A DNA stretch of 64,000 bases. Source: Timema cristinae. Lineage: Eukaryota; Arthropoda; Insecta; Phasmatodea; Timematidae. The stretch spans positions 20,675 through 84,674 of the forward strand of contig JBCFYV010000895.1 of the NCBI GenBank assembly GCA_039000515.1, read 5' to 3'. Each line of letters opens with the position of its first letter. Position 1 is the first letter of the stretch. Shown in pieces: positions 12,620 to 24,679 of the stretch. The position numbers were made by a program, and so were the translations under genes. The notes beneath the pieces are model-generated. The model was not told where the DNA came from and did not search any database. It saw nothing but the letters and a program-made list of their open reading frames with translations.

Positions 12620-13745
12620 AGTTCCTTGATGTCAGAGGCTGTTGAGGTTTGCTCTTGGGCTTCTTGTTGGGGGCGTGGTAGCTTTTCGCAACAACCGGCT
12701 GTATTACCGGCTTGGACGCGACCTCGGATTGGCCGTTTCCACTGTCTTTGGTCGTTGGGGGAGGGGTGGGGAATTTTCCGGTGGCTTTGGGGGGTGGGGG
12801 GATCCGTTCTGTGGGTGAGGGCTACTTGTTTAGCTGTATGAAGTGATAGTTTCCGTCTAAAGTTTCCTGTACACGGGGCATTTGCTGTAGTTTTCGAGGG
12901 TCACCTCTGCATTTACACATCTTGCCGGGGTGGGTGTCTTTCTTTGGCAGTCCTTTGTGTGTGCGCTGACCGGATTGAACAAGGGGGGGTGTTCTGACAG
13001 TTGTTGCGGGTAGCCCCTATCTTGCATTTGTGGCATTGAGTATTTTGTGTGGGGGGGAAGAGTAAGGTTGCTTTCACTCTGGTGTTTTATGAATTTGGTC
13101 TCGTAAATGTCTGTACCTGGTTGTTTTTTGCGATTGTGACCTGGAATTTCGGGAGAAGGTGCCGTCTGTGTAGTCCTGTCGCCGGGGTTTTGGTGGTGAA
13201 GCCTGCGTGAGTTACGGGGTACCTAGCCCCACAAGTTCTTGCTGAGGCCTGTGAGCATGTTTGGGAGGTAGCCCCTTTACAACCAGGGACTGGCTTGTCT
13301 CTCGGATGAGTAGGTGTGGTACTTGTTTAAGGGCCTTTTTAATGTTGCATCAAGTCATAATTTTGTTTAGTGTGGGTAATTTTAAGTCCGCCTTCAGGAG
13401 TCACGTTGGATTATTTTCCAGTTCCTTGTTATTTTGGATTTTCATTAGTGTTGTGAACCCTTGTTACAATAGGTGGCAGTCTTTTTTGGGTGTCCGGGCG
13501 GTGGTTTAGTCATGGTCACGTCGTTTTCATTTTCGGCCCTTTTCAGGGCGTCAAATTGGTTTGGGTCTGAGGGGTTTTTTTTTGAATTTTTTTTTGGTCC
13601 ACTTTGTTTTCCCTTTTCCTGTTGAGTTTACTGCATGGAATGTCCCTTGTCCGTCGTGTCTGATTCCATCCTGAATAATCACTGGTCGAGAGTTTTGCTG
13701 TCCCATGGTGATTTGGAATTAAATGTGGCATGGTGGTGGCCATTT
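12620..13745 (-). pseudogene. J1 ORF1 (gag-like, CCHC zinc knuckles)
   Basis: Minus-strand reading gives VVKGLPPKHAHRPQQELVGLG at about 13215-13275, the conserved core before the knuckles in Jockey-type ORF1 proteins. It is followed by CHKCK and GYPQQ near 13000-13040 and by RCVNAE-TLENYSKCPVY near 12880-12930. In the family the latter is a C-x2-C-x-G-x-H knuckle ending ENY-x-x-CPVY. Frames shift repeatedly. These proteins bind element RNA in the retrotransposition particle. Confidence 0.6.
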
Positions 13746-13959
13746 TCGCCGGGGCCCAAAAAAGGGGAGGGGTAGTGGCCAGTGGGGGGCTATGGGCCCC
13801 CTCTTTGGGATGGTGGGGGATTGTATGTTTTGGTGTCCCGAGGACAATCCCGTGCGAGGATTGCTTCGCAGCCGGTTCCGCTTAAACCTTGCTGTGGTTT
13901 GTTGACACCGTTAGGTTACCACCACAGCAAATAACACCGGATGTCTGTCCCGATTCATA
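13746..13959. other. Junction between J1 and the J2 cluster
   Basis: Contains an imperfect hairpin: TTGCTGTGG near 13889 pairs with CCACAGCAA near 13920. No gene is recognised. Confidence 0.35.
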
Positions 13960-16900
13960 TGTGTAATGCGGTTCCCCGTAGGTGATTGTCAAGACAATTT
14001 GCTCAAGTGGGGCGGCCTTCCTCCCGAAGTCTTGCACCACTAAAAACCCTAAAAAAAAAACTACACAGACAAGACAAAAGGCTGCTCCGATGCTTCCAGA
14101 AGGGGGCACGAGAGCAAGTTCCCCGACCGCCAATTGGCACCCGTTGGTTCGCAAAAATTTTAAAAACGGGTTGTCGCGTTTCGCAAAGTTCTGGAACAAA
14201 GAAACAAAATTAAATAATATTAGTAATTTTTGGGGTAAAAAAGGGGGGGAAGAAATTGAAAAAACCGACTAAGGTTTTTTTAGAGTTACGGGCGGGACAC
14301 TACCCCTTGGGGGGCGGGTGAGGCCTCCCAAACCACTGTTAAAACATCCGCTTACCGAGCAGGGTTTGGACGTCGATGCACCACCAGGGTCGAGGCGTAG
14401 TTCCCAAGCCCTGGATAAGAGTAAATGGTGGCATCGGAATCGGGCGTAGAAGGACTGCGCCAGTTTCCGGAAGTGGTCCTTATGGTAGGCATATCCAGGT
14501 CACGATGAAGGTCTCTTCCCCGGCCTACCAAGGTGGCCCACATTTATCCTCAGACAAACGTCGGAACGCCTGCACCTCCTCATATACTGTCCGCCAGGTG
14601 CCCCCCAAACGGGCAAACCAAGTCGGGACGGCCTGAGCAGCTGCTTGTACGCGCAGACCGTTCCTTGTAGGGCAGGGCGCTTAAAGCCTGTTAAGCCAGT
14701 GGGGCCTAGGACTTCCAGCCTTTGCCTGCCTTGTTCATATTTCGTTGCAGTGTGCTCCAGGGAAGTTTTTTGTCCACGAAAATCCAGGTACTTAACACTG
14801 TCCCCCATCTGATCTGTTCTCCGAACCGCTGGAGTGGGGCCGGGCCTGTTAATTCTTTTCCAAGTGAAGAGCATTGCAGTGCTCTTCTCCTGTTAATATT
14901 GTTCTCCAGGTTGTCAGCCACCCCCAACTGCGTCAGGTGCGTCGGGGAGTCGCCTCTCCACCAGCTACCCTCGCCACGACTCCGCTACAGAGCCGGGGTG
15001 GGTCCGAACAGAGCCAACTCGGTGCCGGGGGGATTTTGGAATGTCGTTCACATAGAGACTGAAGAGCTGCGGGCCCACCATGGAACCCTGCGGCACTCCG
15101 GGCCCGGGTTCCCTTCTGATTGGGAGGTGGCGTTTTCCCAAAGGTAGGGAAAAGTGCGATGGGAAAGAAAAGAGGGAACAACCTTAAACAAATTTAGAAG
15201 GGCAGGTTAGGGTGAGGATTTGAAAAGGGACCCTCGTGCCAAAAACAGGCCCGAAGGCCTTTGCCACGTCAAGAAAGACAGCACCAGTCGCCTGTTGAGG
15301 GTTGAATTTCCTGGTAACCTGCCCACGGCCGGACAAGTTGAGGACGAGCGGTCCCCCCGAAAGCCGAACTGCTCGTCCACCAAGGATTCCCCCCCCCGCG
15401 AACCATGTGGGTCAGTCCCCCTCAGTTTTGTCTCTCGAACAACTTTGCCGGACCGCGAGCAAAGCTGATCGGTCGGTAGGACGAAGCTAGGGTCGGGTCC
15501 TTACCCGTTTATGAAAGCAAGGACGTTGGCATGCTTCCAGAGTGGGGGAAGTTGACCAGGAAAAAGGACGGCGTTGAAAAAACCCCAAACAAGGAAGTTA
15601 ATCCCCCTCCAAGGCAGCTTTAATGAGGACCGGGGGTTACTGTAACCGTCGGACCCGGGGGGACCTTGTTTTTTTCTTGGGAAGCGGCATCGCCCGTGAC
15701 ATTTTCTGTCATCCCTTTGGGTTCAGGTTATCCAAGGGTCGAAACGAGACCGCACTGAGAACCTGCGCCACGTGCGCAGTGCACCGGGTCTAAAGGTTTC
15801 AGTCGGTACAATTCCCCTCTAAGTGCTCAGTAAGCATCGGCCTTCTCCGGTCGGAGTTGGCCCCCCCCCGTTGCGACTCACAATTGGCGGCCTTGGTGGG
15901 GGGACCCGCTCAAGTTCCCGAAATTTGCCAAAAAGGACCTGTCCTGCACGCACAGGCTCTCAGTTTTTGTCCTCCCAACACTGTTCCAGTATTCCGGCCA
16001 TCTCCCAACCGCATGGACTTTGCGGCTCCAGTTGGCCTTGTCTATCGGGTCCCTCGAGATTTGCCAAGCCTTTCTCAGCCGATTTTTCTCCCGACCGTGT
16101 GAGAATAGAATGGGCAAAGAACCTGTGGGGCTTTTTGGACGGTGCCTCGGCGTCGAAGCTTTCGAGTGACCCCTTGAGGGGGATGTATAAAACTCCGCAC
16201 CGCAATCGTTTCTGCTGCTGTTCGAAAGGTAGGGTGAGCCCCAAACCCATCCTCTCAACACTCGTAAACCGTCCCACAGTGCGCTTTAGGCCGGGTTTTT
16301 CGGGGGGGTATGAAGGAAAAACCGCGCGTCCCCAGGTTCACGGGACGGGGTTGTGATCCGAGTCAGTCAGCTAGAGACTCAGCACCAACCGCCCTTTGAT
16401 CCCTCTGGAGACAACGAAGTCTAGGACGTTCCGGGAGATACCGGATTGAAAGGGAGGGGGTTTAGGGTTCGGGAGGGCCGGAAGCCACCAGGCCGTGTGG
16501 ATCTATGACTCGGGACAATCCGCCCACGAGCGCACATAATCCTAGAGCCCCATGAAGGGTGTTTTGCGTTGAAGTCACCACCGATTAAAACAGGCTTTTG
16601 TACCCGAACAGCACCTCCAGTCGCCCTCGTAGCCTGGTCGAAAAAAGTGGTGGGAGGAAGAAAATAGAAATTAGACGAAATGGCCAGTCGGGGTCACCCA
16701 GTTGGATAGCCGTTGCTTAATGTGTTGGGGGGAAAGGAATGAGACGACGTGGTGGTCAAGGCCCTTCGGACCAGAAACCCCCGCCCCCCTTCCCACATCC
16801 CCCGCTCGGTTTACTACGATGGCAGATAAACTTGCTAACAGAACCTCTTGAGGAGGCGCAAAATGGGTTTCTCCAGCAGCATTACATCGACCCCGTTTCT

Positions 16901-16995
16901 TTGCCAGGAAAATTTCAAGCTCACCTTTTTTCCCCGCGACTCCGTTGGCGTTCCAGAGTGCGACCGTGAGCTCCCTTCACATGGGTGGTCCTCTA
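13960..16995 (-). mobile_element. J2 LINE, partial copy A (endonuclease, RT, 3' end)
   Basis: Collinear with 17860-20990 over its whole length: the 3'-end block (GGCACGAGAGCAAGTTC near 14105), the RT block, the linker and the endonuclease block are all present in the same order, with GTTGAAGTCACCACCGATTA (reverse of GGDFN) near 16570. It lacks ORF1. Dense single-base gains and losses break every frame, and many fall in homopolymers. Its abutment with two further copies suggests tandem insertion or an assembly artefact. Confidence 0.75.
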
Positions 16996-17029
16996 ATAAA
17001 AGCGAGCACAGGGGCACAGCACGCAAAGG

Positions 17030-17855
17030 CATGGGTCCATGGGTTCCAGAAGGGGGCACGAGACAAGTTCCAAACAAGTACCGACCAATTGGTCACACCG
17101 TGTGGTTTTGCAAAATTTAAAAAACGGTTGTCGCGTTACCGAAGTTCGAAACAAGGAAAAAAGAGTTTTCTAATTTAGTAAAATTGGGGGTAAAAAAGGG
17201 GGGGGATAAGAAAATTTTTAGAAACCGACTAAGGTTTTTTTGAGTTACTGCGGAGACAATACTCTATGGGGGGCTGGGGGAGACCTCCCAAACCACTGTT
17301 TACCAATTCCCCGCTTATCCGAGCAGGGCTTTGGGAGTCGATGGCACCCACCGGGTCGATGACGTAGTTCCCAAGCCCCTGGATAAATGGATTGGTGGCA
17401 CCGGAGTCCACGAAAAGGGCTGCGCCAGTTTCCGGAAGTGGTCCTTGAAGGTAGGCATATCCAGGTCCACGATGAAGAGTCTCATTCCGGACATACCAAG
17501 GTGCGCCCCCAATGATCCTCAGACATACGCTCTGGGAAAGCCTGCATCCTCCTCATATACGTGTCCGCCAGGTGACCCCAAGCGGGACACGCATAGTCGA
17601 GGATCGGCCTGAGCAACTGCTTGTAGAGCGTCAGGGCCGTTCCTTGTAGACAGGGCGCTACGCCCCGTTAAGCAGTGGGCCTAGGCTCCCAGCCTTTGCC
17701 TCGCCTTGTTGAGTCTTTCGTTGCAGTGTAGTCTCCAGGTCAGTTTTTGTGTCCAGCGTAAGTCCCAGGTACTTAACACTGTCCGCCCATCTGATCTGTT
17801 CTCCGAACAGCCCGGGGTGGAGCCGGCCTGTAGTACTTTCTTTTTCCCTGTACGA
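17030..17855 (-). mobile_element. J2 LINE, partial copy B (RT C-terminal part and 3' end)
   Basis: Begins with the same 3'-end block as copies A and C (GGTTCCAGAAGGGGGCACGA near 17041) and runs through the RT C-terminal region. It stops abruptly at about 17855, where the 3'-end block of copy C begins (CAGACAAGACAAAAGGCAGC). The sequence is cleaner than copy A: segments such as ATCCAGGTCCACGATGAAGA match copy C closely. Confidence 0.75.
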
Positions 17856-18099
17856 GCCCAGACACAGACAAGACAAAAGGCAGCCCGATGCTTCCAGAAG
17901 GGGAGCACGAGAGCAAGTTCCAACACGTACCGACCAATTGGTCACACCGTGTGGGTTTTTTAAAAATTAAGAACGGGTTGTCGCGTTTCGCGAAGTTCTG
18001 AAACAAAGAAACAGAGGATTACAAAATATTAGTAATATTGGGGTAAAAAAGGGGGTAAGAATTGAGAAACCGACTAAGGGGTTTTTTTAAATTTCGTGC

Positions 18100-19600
18100 G
18101 GAGACCTACTCTATGGGGGGGCGGGGTGGAGAGCCCCCCAAACCCCCGTTGCACATCTCGCTATCCCAGCAGGGGTTTGGGGCGTCGATGGCACCCCCCG
18201 GGCGAGACGTAGTTTCCCCAAACCCCTGGATAAGAGGATTGGTGGCACCGGGAAAAACTTGCGTAAAAGAAATGCCCATTTCCCGGGAATGGTTTCCCTT
18301 TATGGGAGGCATTCCGGTACGATGAAGAGTTCATTCCGGACAACCAAAGGGGCGCCACAATGATCCCAGACTACGCCTGGAACGGCATCCTCCCTTTTCG
18401 TGTCCCCCAGGGGACCCCCAAAGGGCACGCATGTCGAGGATCGGCCGAGCAGCCCGCTTTACAGCGTCGACCGTTCCTTTTAACAGGGCGCTACGCTGTT
18501 AAGCATGGGCCCCAAGACCCCCAAACCTTTGCCCGCCCTTTTTGAGTCTTTAGTTTCAGTGTCGTCTCCAGGTCAGTTTTGTGCCCGTAAGTCCCCGGAC
18601 TTAACACTGTCCGCCCATCTGATCTGTTCTCCCAACAGCTGGAGTGGAGCCGGCCTGTTAGTACTTTCTTTTCCATGTGAAGAGCATTGCGGTGCTCTTC
18701 TCCACGTTAATACTTGTTCTCCAGGTTGTCAGCCACCCCTCCAACTGCGTCAGGTGCGTCTGGAGTCGCCTCTGCACCAGCTGCCCTCGCCACGACTCCG
18801 CTACTAAGCCGTGTCGTCCGCAATACAGAGCCACTCGGTGCCTGGGGATTTTGGAATGTCGTTCACATAGGAGACTGAAGGCAGAGGGCCCACCATGGGA
18901 ACCCTGCGGCACTCCAGCCCGGATGCTTCTGACTTGGGAGGTGGCGTTCCCAAAGGTAGTGGAAAAGGTGCGATGGAAAAGATAAGATTGAACAACCTTA
19001 ACTAGGTAGAAGGGCAGGTTCAGGGAGAGGAGTTTTGAAAAGGAGACCTCGTGCCAAACCCGGTCGAAGGCCTTTGCCACGTCAAGAAAGACAGCACCAG
19101 TCAGCCTGTTGATGTTGAAGTTCCTCGTAACCTGTTCCACGAGCCGGACAAGTTGATGAGACGTTAGCGTGTCCCGCCCGAAAGCCGAACTGCTCGTCCA
19201 CCAAGATGCCCCCCCTCGCGAACATGTGGGTCAGTCTCGTCATTATTAGTCTCTCGAACAACTTGCCCAGACAGTCGAGCAAGCTGATCGGTCGGTAGGA
19301 CGAAGCTAGGGCCGGGTCCTTACCCGGTTTATGAAAGCAAGGAACGTTGGCATGCTTCCAGAGCTCGGGGAAGTGACTCAGGAACCAGGACGGCGTTGAA
19401 TAACTCCACAAGGAAGTTAATCGCCTCCAAGGGCAGCTTTCTGAGGACCGCGTTACTGATACCGTCGGATCCGGGGGCCTTGTTTTGTCTTAGAGCGGCT
19501 ATCGCCCGTGACATTTCTGTCACCTCCGTGGGTTCGGGTTCATCCAAGGGTCTGTACGAGACCGCGCTGATGACCTGCGCCACGTGCGCAACGTGCACCG
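18100..19600 (-). pseudogene. J2 reverse transcriptase
   Basis: Minus-strand segments in order: KAPGSDGISNAVLRKL (about 19440-19490), SSYRPISLLDCLGKLFERLI (about 19245-19305), DEQFGFRAGHA (about 19170-19200), GAVFLDVAKAFDRVWH (about 19050-19100), AGVPQGS (about 18890-18915) and then ESWRGQLVQRRLQTHLTQLE. These are the standard RT blocks of Jockey-type LINEs, copying element RNA at a nicked target. The YADD catalytic block between GVPQGS and ESWRG is scrambled by a one-base shift, so the protein is dead as given. Copy A repeats the same blocks at 14280-15700 in worse condition. Confidence 0.8.
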
Positions 19601-20099
19601 GGTCCGACGGGTTGTCAGTCGGTACAAATTGCGCCTCTAAGTGCTCAGTGAGAGCATTCGGCCTTCTCCTGGTCGGAGTTGGCCACCCCGTTGCGACTCA
19701 CAATAGGCGGCCTTGGTGCGGGGACCCGCATCAAGTTCCTCGTCATTTGCCACAAGGACTGTCCTGCACGCACAGGCTCTCAATCTTGTCCTCCAGACAC
19801 TATTCGGTATTCTCGGACCATCTCCCGAACCGCATGGACTTTGCGGCTTCCAGTTGGCCTTGTCTACCGGGTCCCTCGAGATTTGCCAAGCCTTCCTCAG
19901 CCGATTTTTCTCCCGGACGTGCCTGAGGATAGAATCGGGCAAAGAAGCCTGTGGTGCCCTCTTAGGACGGTGCCTCGGCGTCGAAGCTTCGAGCGACCCC
20001 TTGATGGCGGAAGTTTATGAACTCCGCACCGCGATCGATTTCCGCTGCTGTTCGAAAGGTAGGGGTGGGTCCCAACCTCTCTCTCAACACATTCGTAAA

Positions 20100-20990
20100 C
20101 CTGTCCCAGTCAGTGCGCTTTAGGTCGGGTTTTTCGGGGGGGTTATGAAGGATACCGCGCGTCCCAGGTTCACGAGAACGGGGTTGTGATCCGAGTCTAG
20201 CTCAGCTAGAGACTTCAGCACTAACCGCCTTCTGATCCCTCTGGAGACAACGAAGTCTAGGACGTCCGGGAGAAGCCGGGATTTGAAAGGGAAGTGGGTA
20301 GGGGTCGGAGGCCCGGCTGCCACCAGGCCGTGTAGATCTATGACGGTCGCGGAGCAATCCGCCGCGAGCGCACATAATCCTAGAGCCCCATGAAGGGTGC
20401 TTAGCGTTGAAGTCACCACCGATTAAAACAGGCGTTGTAACCTCGAAGCAGCACCTCCATGTCAGCCCCTCGTGGCCTGGTCGAACCGGTTGGTAGGGAG
20501 GAAGTAGATGGGAAATGAGACGACTGGGCCCCCGTCGAGGTCACCAGTTGGATAGCCGTTGCTTCCATGGTGGAGGGGAGGAAGTGAGAACGACGTGGTG
20601 GTCAAGGCCCCCTTCGGACCAGAACCGCCGTCCCACCCCTTCCACATCCCCCGCTCGGTCACTACGATGGCAGATAAACTCTGCTAACGAGAACCTCATT
20701 GCGGAGCGCAAGTGGGTTTCCTCCCAGCGCATTACATCGACACGATGCTTTGCCAAGAAACTTTCAAGCTCAGCCTTCTTCCCCGCGACTCCGTTGGCGT
20801 CCAGAGTGCGACCGTGAGCTCCTTCAACACATGGGTGGTTCCTCTATTCGGGTGCACTGCCATGAAGAGACCAGGTAGAGGATGATGGTGCTCCATGACC
20901 AGGTGGCCACGGTTACTCCTCGGAGACTCCTGGACCTTCCTCAAGAGACTCGATGAAAAGTCCCTTGGGTCCAGTCCCGGAAATACCCTT
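20100..20990 (-). pseudogene. J2 AP-type endonuclease
   Basis: Minus-strand translation shows LIGGDFNA (about 20405-20432), DLHGLVAAGPPTPTHF (about 20285-20340) and SDHNPVLVNLG (about 20165-20205). These are the GDFNA, central T-x-T/P-x-H and catalytic SDH motifs of the exonuclease/endonuclease/phosphatase fold used to nick target DNA. The N-terminal third (20450-20990) is out of frame. The same motifs recur in copy A at 16330-16990. Confidence 0.75.
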
Positions 20991-21019
20991 TGAGTAGCTC
21001 ATGCAATTTTTGAGCTTTG

Positions 21020-23060
21020 CAAATCATCCTCGGGTGTGGGGGTTACAGGGGGGACAAGGGTGGGAGTTGGGAGTGGAAGGAAAGGGTTGGAAGGGTGTAG
21101 GATGGCAGTGTGGGTTGGGATAGGGAGAGGAGCGGTCTCGGGCGGGCCCTCGACCAAAGGGGTAGAACCGGATTCCACCGGTTTCAGGTTTGGTGGCTTC
21201 GGCAGGTGGCCTCGGCCTGGGGTGGAGGGGTATCTCTCTTTGACAGCACACTGGCGAATGATTGTACCGTGGCTTTGGTGTTGGAGCTGGAGTCACTTTC
21301 GCCCCTCCGTCCCGCAACGTGCCCCGAGGGCTTCTGGCCTTCACTTGGCCCATCCGTCCTCCCTTCTTGAGGCTTGGAGGCCCGCACATTCCCTGCCGCC
21401 CGCAAGGACTTGGTACGTGGGACAGCCCCGCCACGCCGAGGAATGGGCTCCTGAGCAGTGCAGGCACTTCGGGGGAGGATCGTCTCTCCTCCGGGAACCC
21501 GCCCCTCTCGTGGTCACCACCACAGAACCCACACTGGGTTAGCGCGGGCAATCCCTCCGCACATGCCCAAACCGGAAACAAGTTCTTGCACTGAACCGGG
21601 CCGCCTGGAGACTTGTACTTCTCCACCCCGACGCGGAGCCCGCACAGGATGATATGGAATACAGCCTTGCGGTCTGCTCCCGGGCGTCAGAAGAGACAAC
21701 GAAAGTTCGGCAACCGCTGCCTTTCTCCGGTCTTCTGATCCCGCTTTCCATTGGGAGAGCATCTGGTGGACGGATTTCACGGGGAAACCCATCTCCACTA
21801 GCTCCTCCTGGATGTCGTCGGGTTTGTCCGTGTCAGGAGTCCCTTCACCACAACCCTGACCAGCCGCTCCCGTCCCAGCTCGTATGGACCAATGCTGGAT
21901 CCCCAAGCTCGGCAAGAACATCTGGAGGGCGCGGTAATCTTCCCTCCGACCCGCACTGGAGGCGCACTCGGTCCCCTCGCTGCCTGACCGCCTCCACAGG
22001 CTCGCGAACCTTGGACCGGATGGCCCCTCGCCAACTTGGAGTAGCACTCCACATCACACAATATGATGGGAGGGATCTTCCCCTTCGCTTTGCCAGCCGG
22101 CCCAGAGCCACTAGTACCAGGCTGGGGGAACACGGCTTGCGTTGTTACCCGCAGGTTTCCGCCGTTCCCACCTTTTACCCACGCTGGGCGCACCCTGGCC
22201 CGGGCCACCGCTGGCCTCGCTCTCATCACAGAGCTGCCGCCTAAATGGTTTAGGGTTGCCCCCCAGCAGCTTCTGGTGTTGCCGGCCTTCCCCCTTCGGC
22301 GGGGCTTACGGTCCGAAATCCTTCAGACTCATCATCGGACCCCTGGCTCGACTCGTCGCGCATCAACGGGAGGTCTGGTCCTGAAGACAGTCCCTCCACG
22401 TCCACGGACTCGCCCGAGTGTCAACACACGCGCGAAGCGTGCGCCCGGTCTTCCGAATCTGAAGAAAATTCAGCGGGCGTTTCACACCTACCGACACCCC
22501 TTGGCGGGAGGTGCCGGAGTTGACGCGGGTTTTTGAGACCCTTTGCGCTAGCGCTTGCGTCAGGCCGCTTGCAGCGGTCTTTACTGGCGGAGGACGGCAG
22601 GCTCCCCCTGGTCAGGGCTTGGGTTGGACCGTTAGGTTTCCACCCATCGTGCTGGCGGGAGCTTTTGCCATCCTCCCCGGTTTGCGGGCTGTCGGCCCTA
22701 AAAAGGGCCCTCCAGCACTTTTTGGCCAACAGCGGCACGCTCACCTCCTGTAGTCGGAGGGGCCCCGCTGGGCTCGCCCGCATCGGCATTGCTGCGACGC
22801 TTGAAGGGGGCCAGCAACTGTCCTTCAAGCCGAGGCCCGAGGGTGCAGTGCCGGAAGCCTCGGCGGATCTGCCAGTGGCACGCTCGCCTCCGGTAGCTGG
22901 AGGGGCCCCGTGGCTTCACCTTGGCCACTTGCGCCCACCTCGCCGGTAGTTGGCGAGATTGTAGCGAGCACTGGCGCTGTGTACTGAGATGGAGTCGTCA
23001 CGGACGGCTCAGAGAACATGGACTGTGGGAGGAGGGGGGTCCATGTCAGTAGCGAGGGTG
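21020..23060 (-). pseudogene. J2 ORF1 (gag-like, CCHC zinc knuckles)
   Basis: Minus-strand reading has a proline/serine-rich N-terminal part (22900-22100), then C-x-RFGHVRRDCPRA near 21540-21570, then CGGDH-rich sequence, then CLHCSGAHSSAWRGCPTYQ near 21400-21455. Together they give two or three zinc knuckles ending in the family signature W-x-x-CP-x-Y. The coding potential is split over at least four frames. The 5' end is uncertain; the GC-rich coding-like composition ends at about 23060. Confidence 0.7.
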
Positions 23061-23084
23061 GGTGGCGCGGGCGGGGACGCGGCA

Positions 23085-23320
23085 GTTGGCCTAAAAGGCA
23101 TTGGCCTAAAAATGAAACCAAAAGTCATTTGGCCTAAAAGGCGTTTGGCCCTAAAGGCGTTTGGCCTAAACGGCATTTGGCCTAAAAGGCGTTTGGCCTA
23201 AAGGCAGTTGGCCTAAAAGGCATTTTGGCCTAAGAGGCAGTTGACCTAAAGGCAGTTGGCCTAAAGTCATTTGGCCTAAAGTCATTTGCCAAAGTCATTT
23301 GGCCTAAAATGTAAATTTAA
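23085..23320 (+). repeat. GGCCTAAA minisatellite array (left)
   Basis: About 14 tandem units of roughly 14-17 bp on the theme GGC[A/G]TTTGGCCTAAAA, with variants AGTCATTTGGCCTAAA and GGCAGTTGGCCTAAA. Unit length varies because the A-run and the GGC/GTC linker differ. The array starts directly at the presumed 5' boundary of J2. Confidence 0.9.
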
Positions 23321-24134
23321 AACCTTCGGTTATCTTCGGAAAGTAAAAGGTACTGTTAATTGTTTATTAATATAGATAGCCACAACTGATGCAAGGTAGT
23401 TACAATATATCTAAAAAACATTACAATAATCCTAACATACAACTAATCAGTAGTTCACAAAACACTAAATCACCTTTTTAATATATAGATTCCGATTATT
23501 CCTTGTTAATATATCTCACGGTCATAAAGTTAACGAAAAAACAATAAGAAAATCCCATTCTCAGCATCGTTTTACGCTCGGTAAAATTATTGCGTACATT
23601 CAAAATTATGGGGACTTTTGAAACTTAATTTCCGAAAGGCCAAAATGAAAGTGGAAACCAATATTCAACCCACCCACTTTAAATTTGTCTGAAGTGACGC
23701 CCGATTTTCGTTTAGCGCTACTGAGATATAATGAACATTTTAATTTTATCTATTGTATTAATAATTAATATATAAATAATAGTGACGCATTAAATAAATT
23801 TTGCCAGTAAAATATTACAAGGCATATATATATATATATATAAACTAAGATTATGGTTTTGACTATATCCTTAACTCTATTATATTATTGTTAGAATTAT
23901 TATAACTTTATTATATAAAATTAGTACAGTTATTTTTTTTCAAACAGTGTAACTATTTTATTACGGTGATATATTAACAACATGGGCTATGTTAATACAA
24001 TAGGTCCTTTGTTTAAAATATATACTAATTTCCCTCCTAGTAATTAGCAAAACATTCTCAGGAATTATTACAACTTGTGAAAAAAAAATACAAAATATTT
24101 TATGAATTGTCGTTGTCTTTTTTTTTAAGTCTTC
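23321..24134. other. AT-rich stretch
   Basis: No gene is seen. It includes a short (AT)n run at about 23824-23843. Confidence 0.5.
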
Positions 24135-24441
24135 TATTTGGGTGACCTGGTGGTCTAGGGGTAAGGTGTCAGACTTCTATGCTGGCGGCCGGGTTCAATC
24201 CTCGGTCCCGGCAAAGATTTATCTGATTACCAAACCCTTCCTTCACCTCTGACAAGACATCTTGTGAATGTGAGGAATGCCAGGTCTCCACCGTGGTTCG
24301 GATTCCACGTTAAACTGTAGGTCCTTCATTTCATCTCACAATCACCCTACCATTACACATTAGCGTAAGTGCGTATAACCCGAACGGGTAGTAAGACGCG
24401 GTGCTAATAATAATAATAATAAATAATAATAATAATAATAA
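24135..24441 (+). mobile_element. Full-length tRNA-derived SINE (SINE-A) with target duplication
   Basis: The head GTGACCTGGTGGTCTAGGGG and then CGGGTTCAATCCTCGG resemble the A and B boxes of a tRNA-Glu-like gene. The body contains CACCGTGGTTCGGATTCCACG and ATTTCATCTCACAATCACCC. The tail is TATAACCCGAACGGGTAGTA, then AGACGCGGTGCTAATAAT with an (AAT)n end. TTTAAGTCTTC occurs at 24124-24134 and again at 24442-24452, an exact 11-bp target-site duplication. This is the best reference copy of the family in the window. Confidence 0.9.
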
Positions 24442-24679
24442 TTTAAGTCTTCATAAAACGAAAAAATACAAAATGTGGTAGCCTTTACAGGATGATAACT
24501 TCCTAGGGCAAGAAAAACGTACGATGTAAGCAAGTGGACCTCCGAAATGCCAATGGCTGCAGCAGAGGCCAGAGGGATAAATCTGACGAGCTTTGGTTGG
24601 TAAAAATATCTCACCGCTAGGATCGCTTGTGTTCTCCATTCCAAAAAGTGACACTCTTACAGCCTAGATGCAAACAGAC

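Larger units (their letters stand above)
8540..13745 (-). mobile_element. Jockey-like non-LTR retrotransposon J1, decayed and interrupted
   Basis: Read on the minus strand from about 13745 down to 8540, the order is zinc-knuckle ORF1, AP endonuclease, reverse transcriptase and an A-rich tail (T-runs on the plus strand at about 8640-8710). That is the normal order for Jockey/I-group LINEs. Frames change every few dozen codons, so no long ORF survives. About 1 kb of unrelated AT-rich sequence (10360-11370) separates endonuclease from RT. Target duplications were not found. The clade is inferred from domain order and motif style. Confidence 0.7.
17856..23060 (-). mobile_element. J2 Jockey-like LINE, most complete copy C
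   Basis: On the minus strand the order is ORF1 with zinc knuckles (23000-21020), endonuclease (20990-20100), linker (about 20090-19640), reverse transcriptase (19600-18100) and 3' end (18090-17860). GC content is far higher than the surroundings. The upper end abuts a GGCCTAAA array at 23085. No target duplication was found, and every domain carries frameshifts. Confidence 0.8.
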
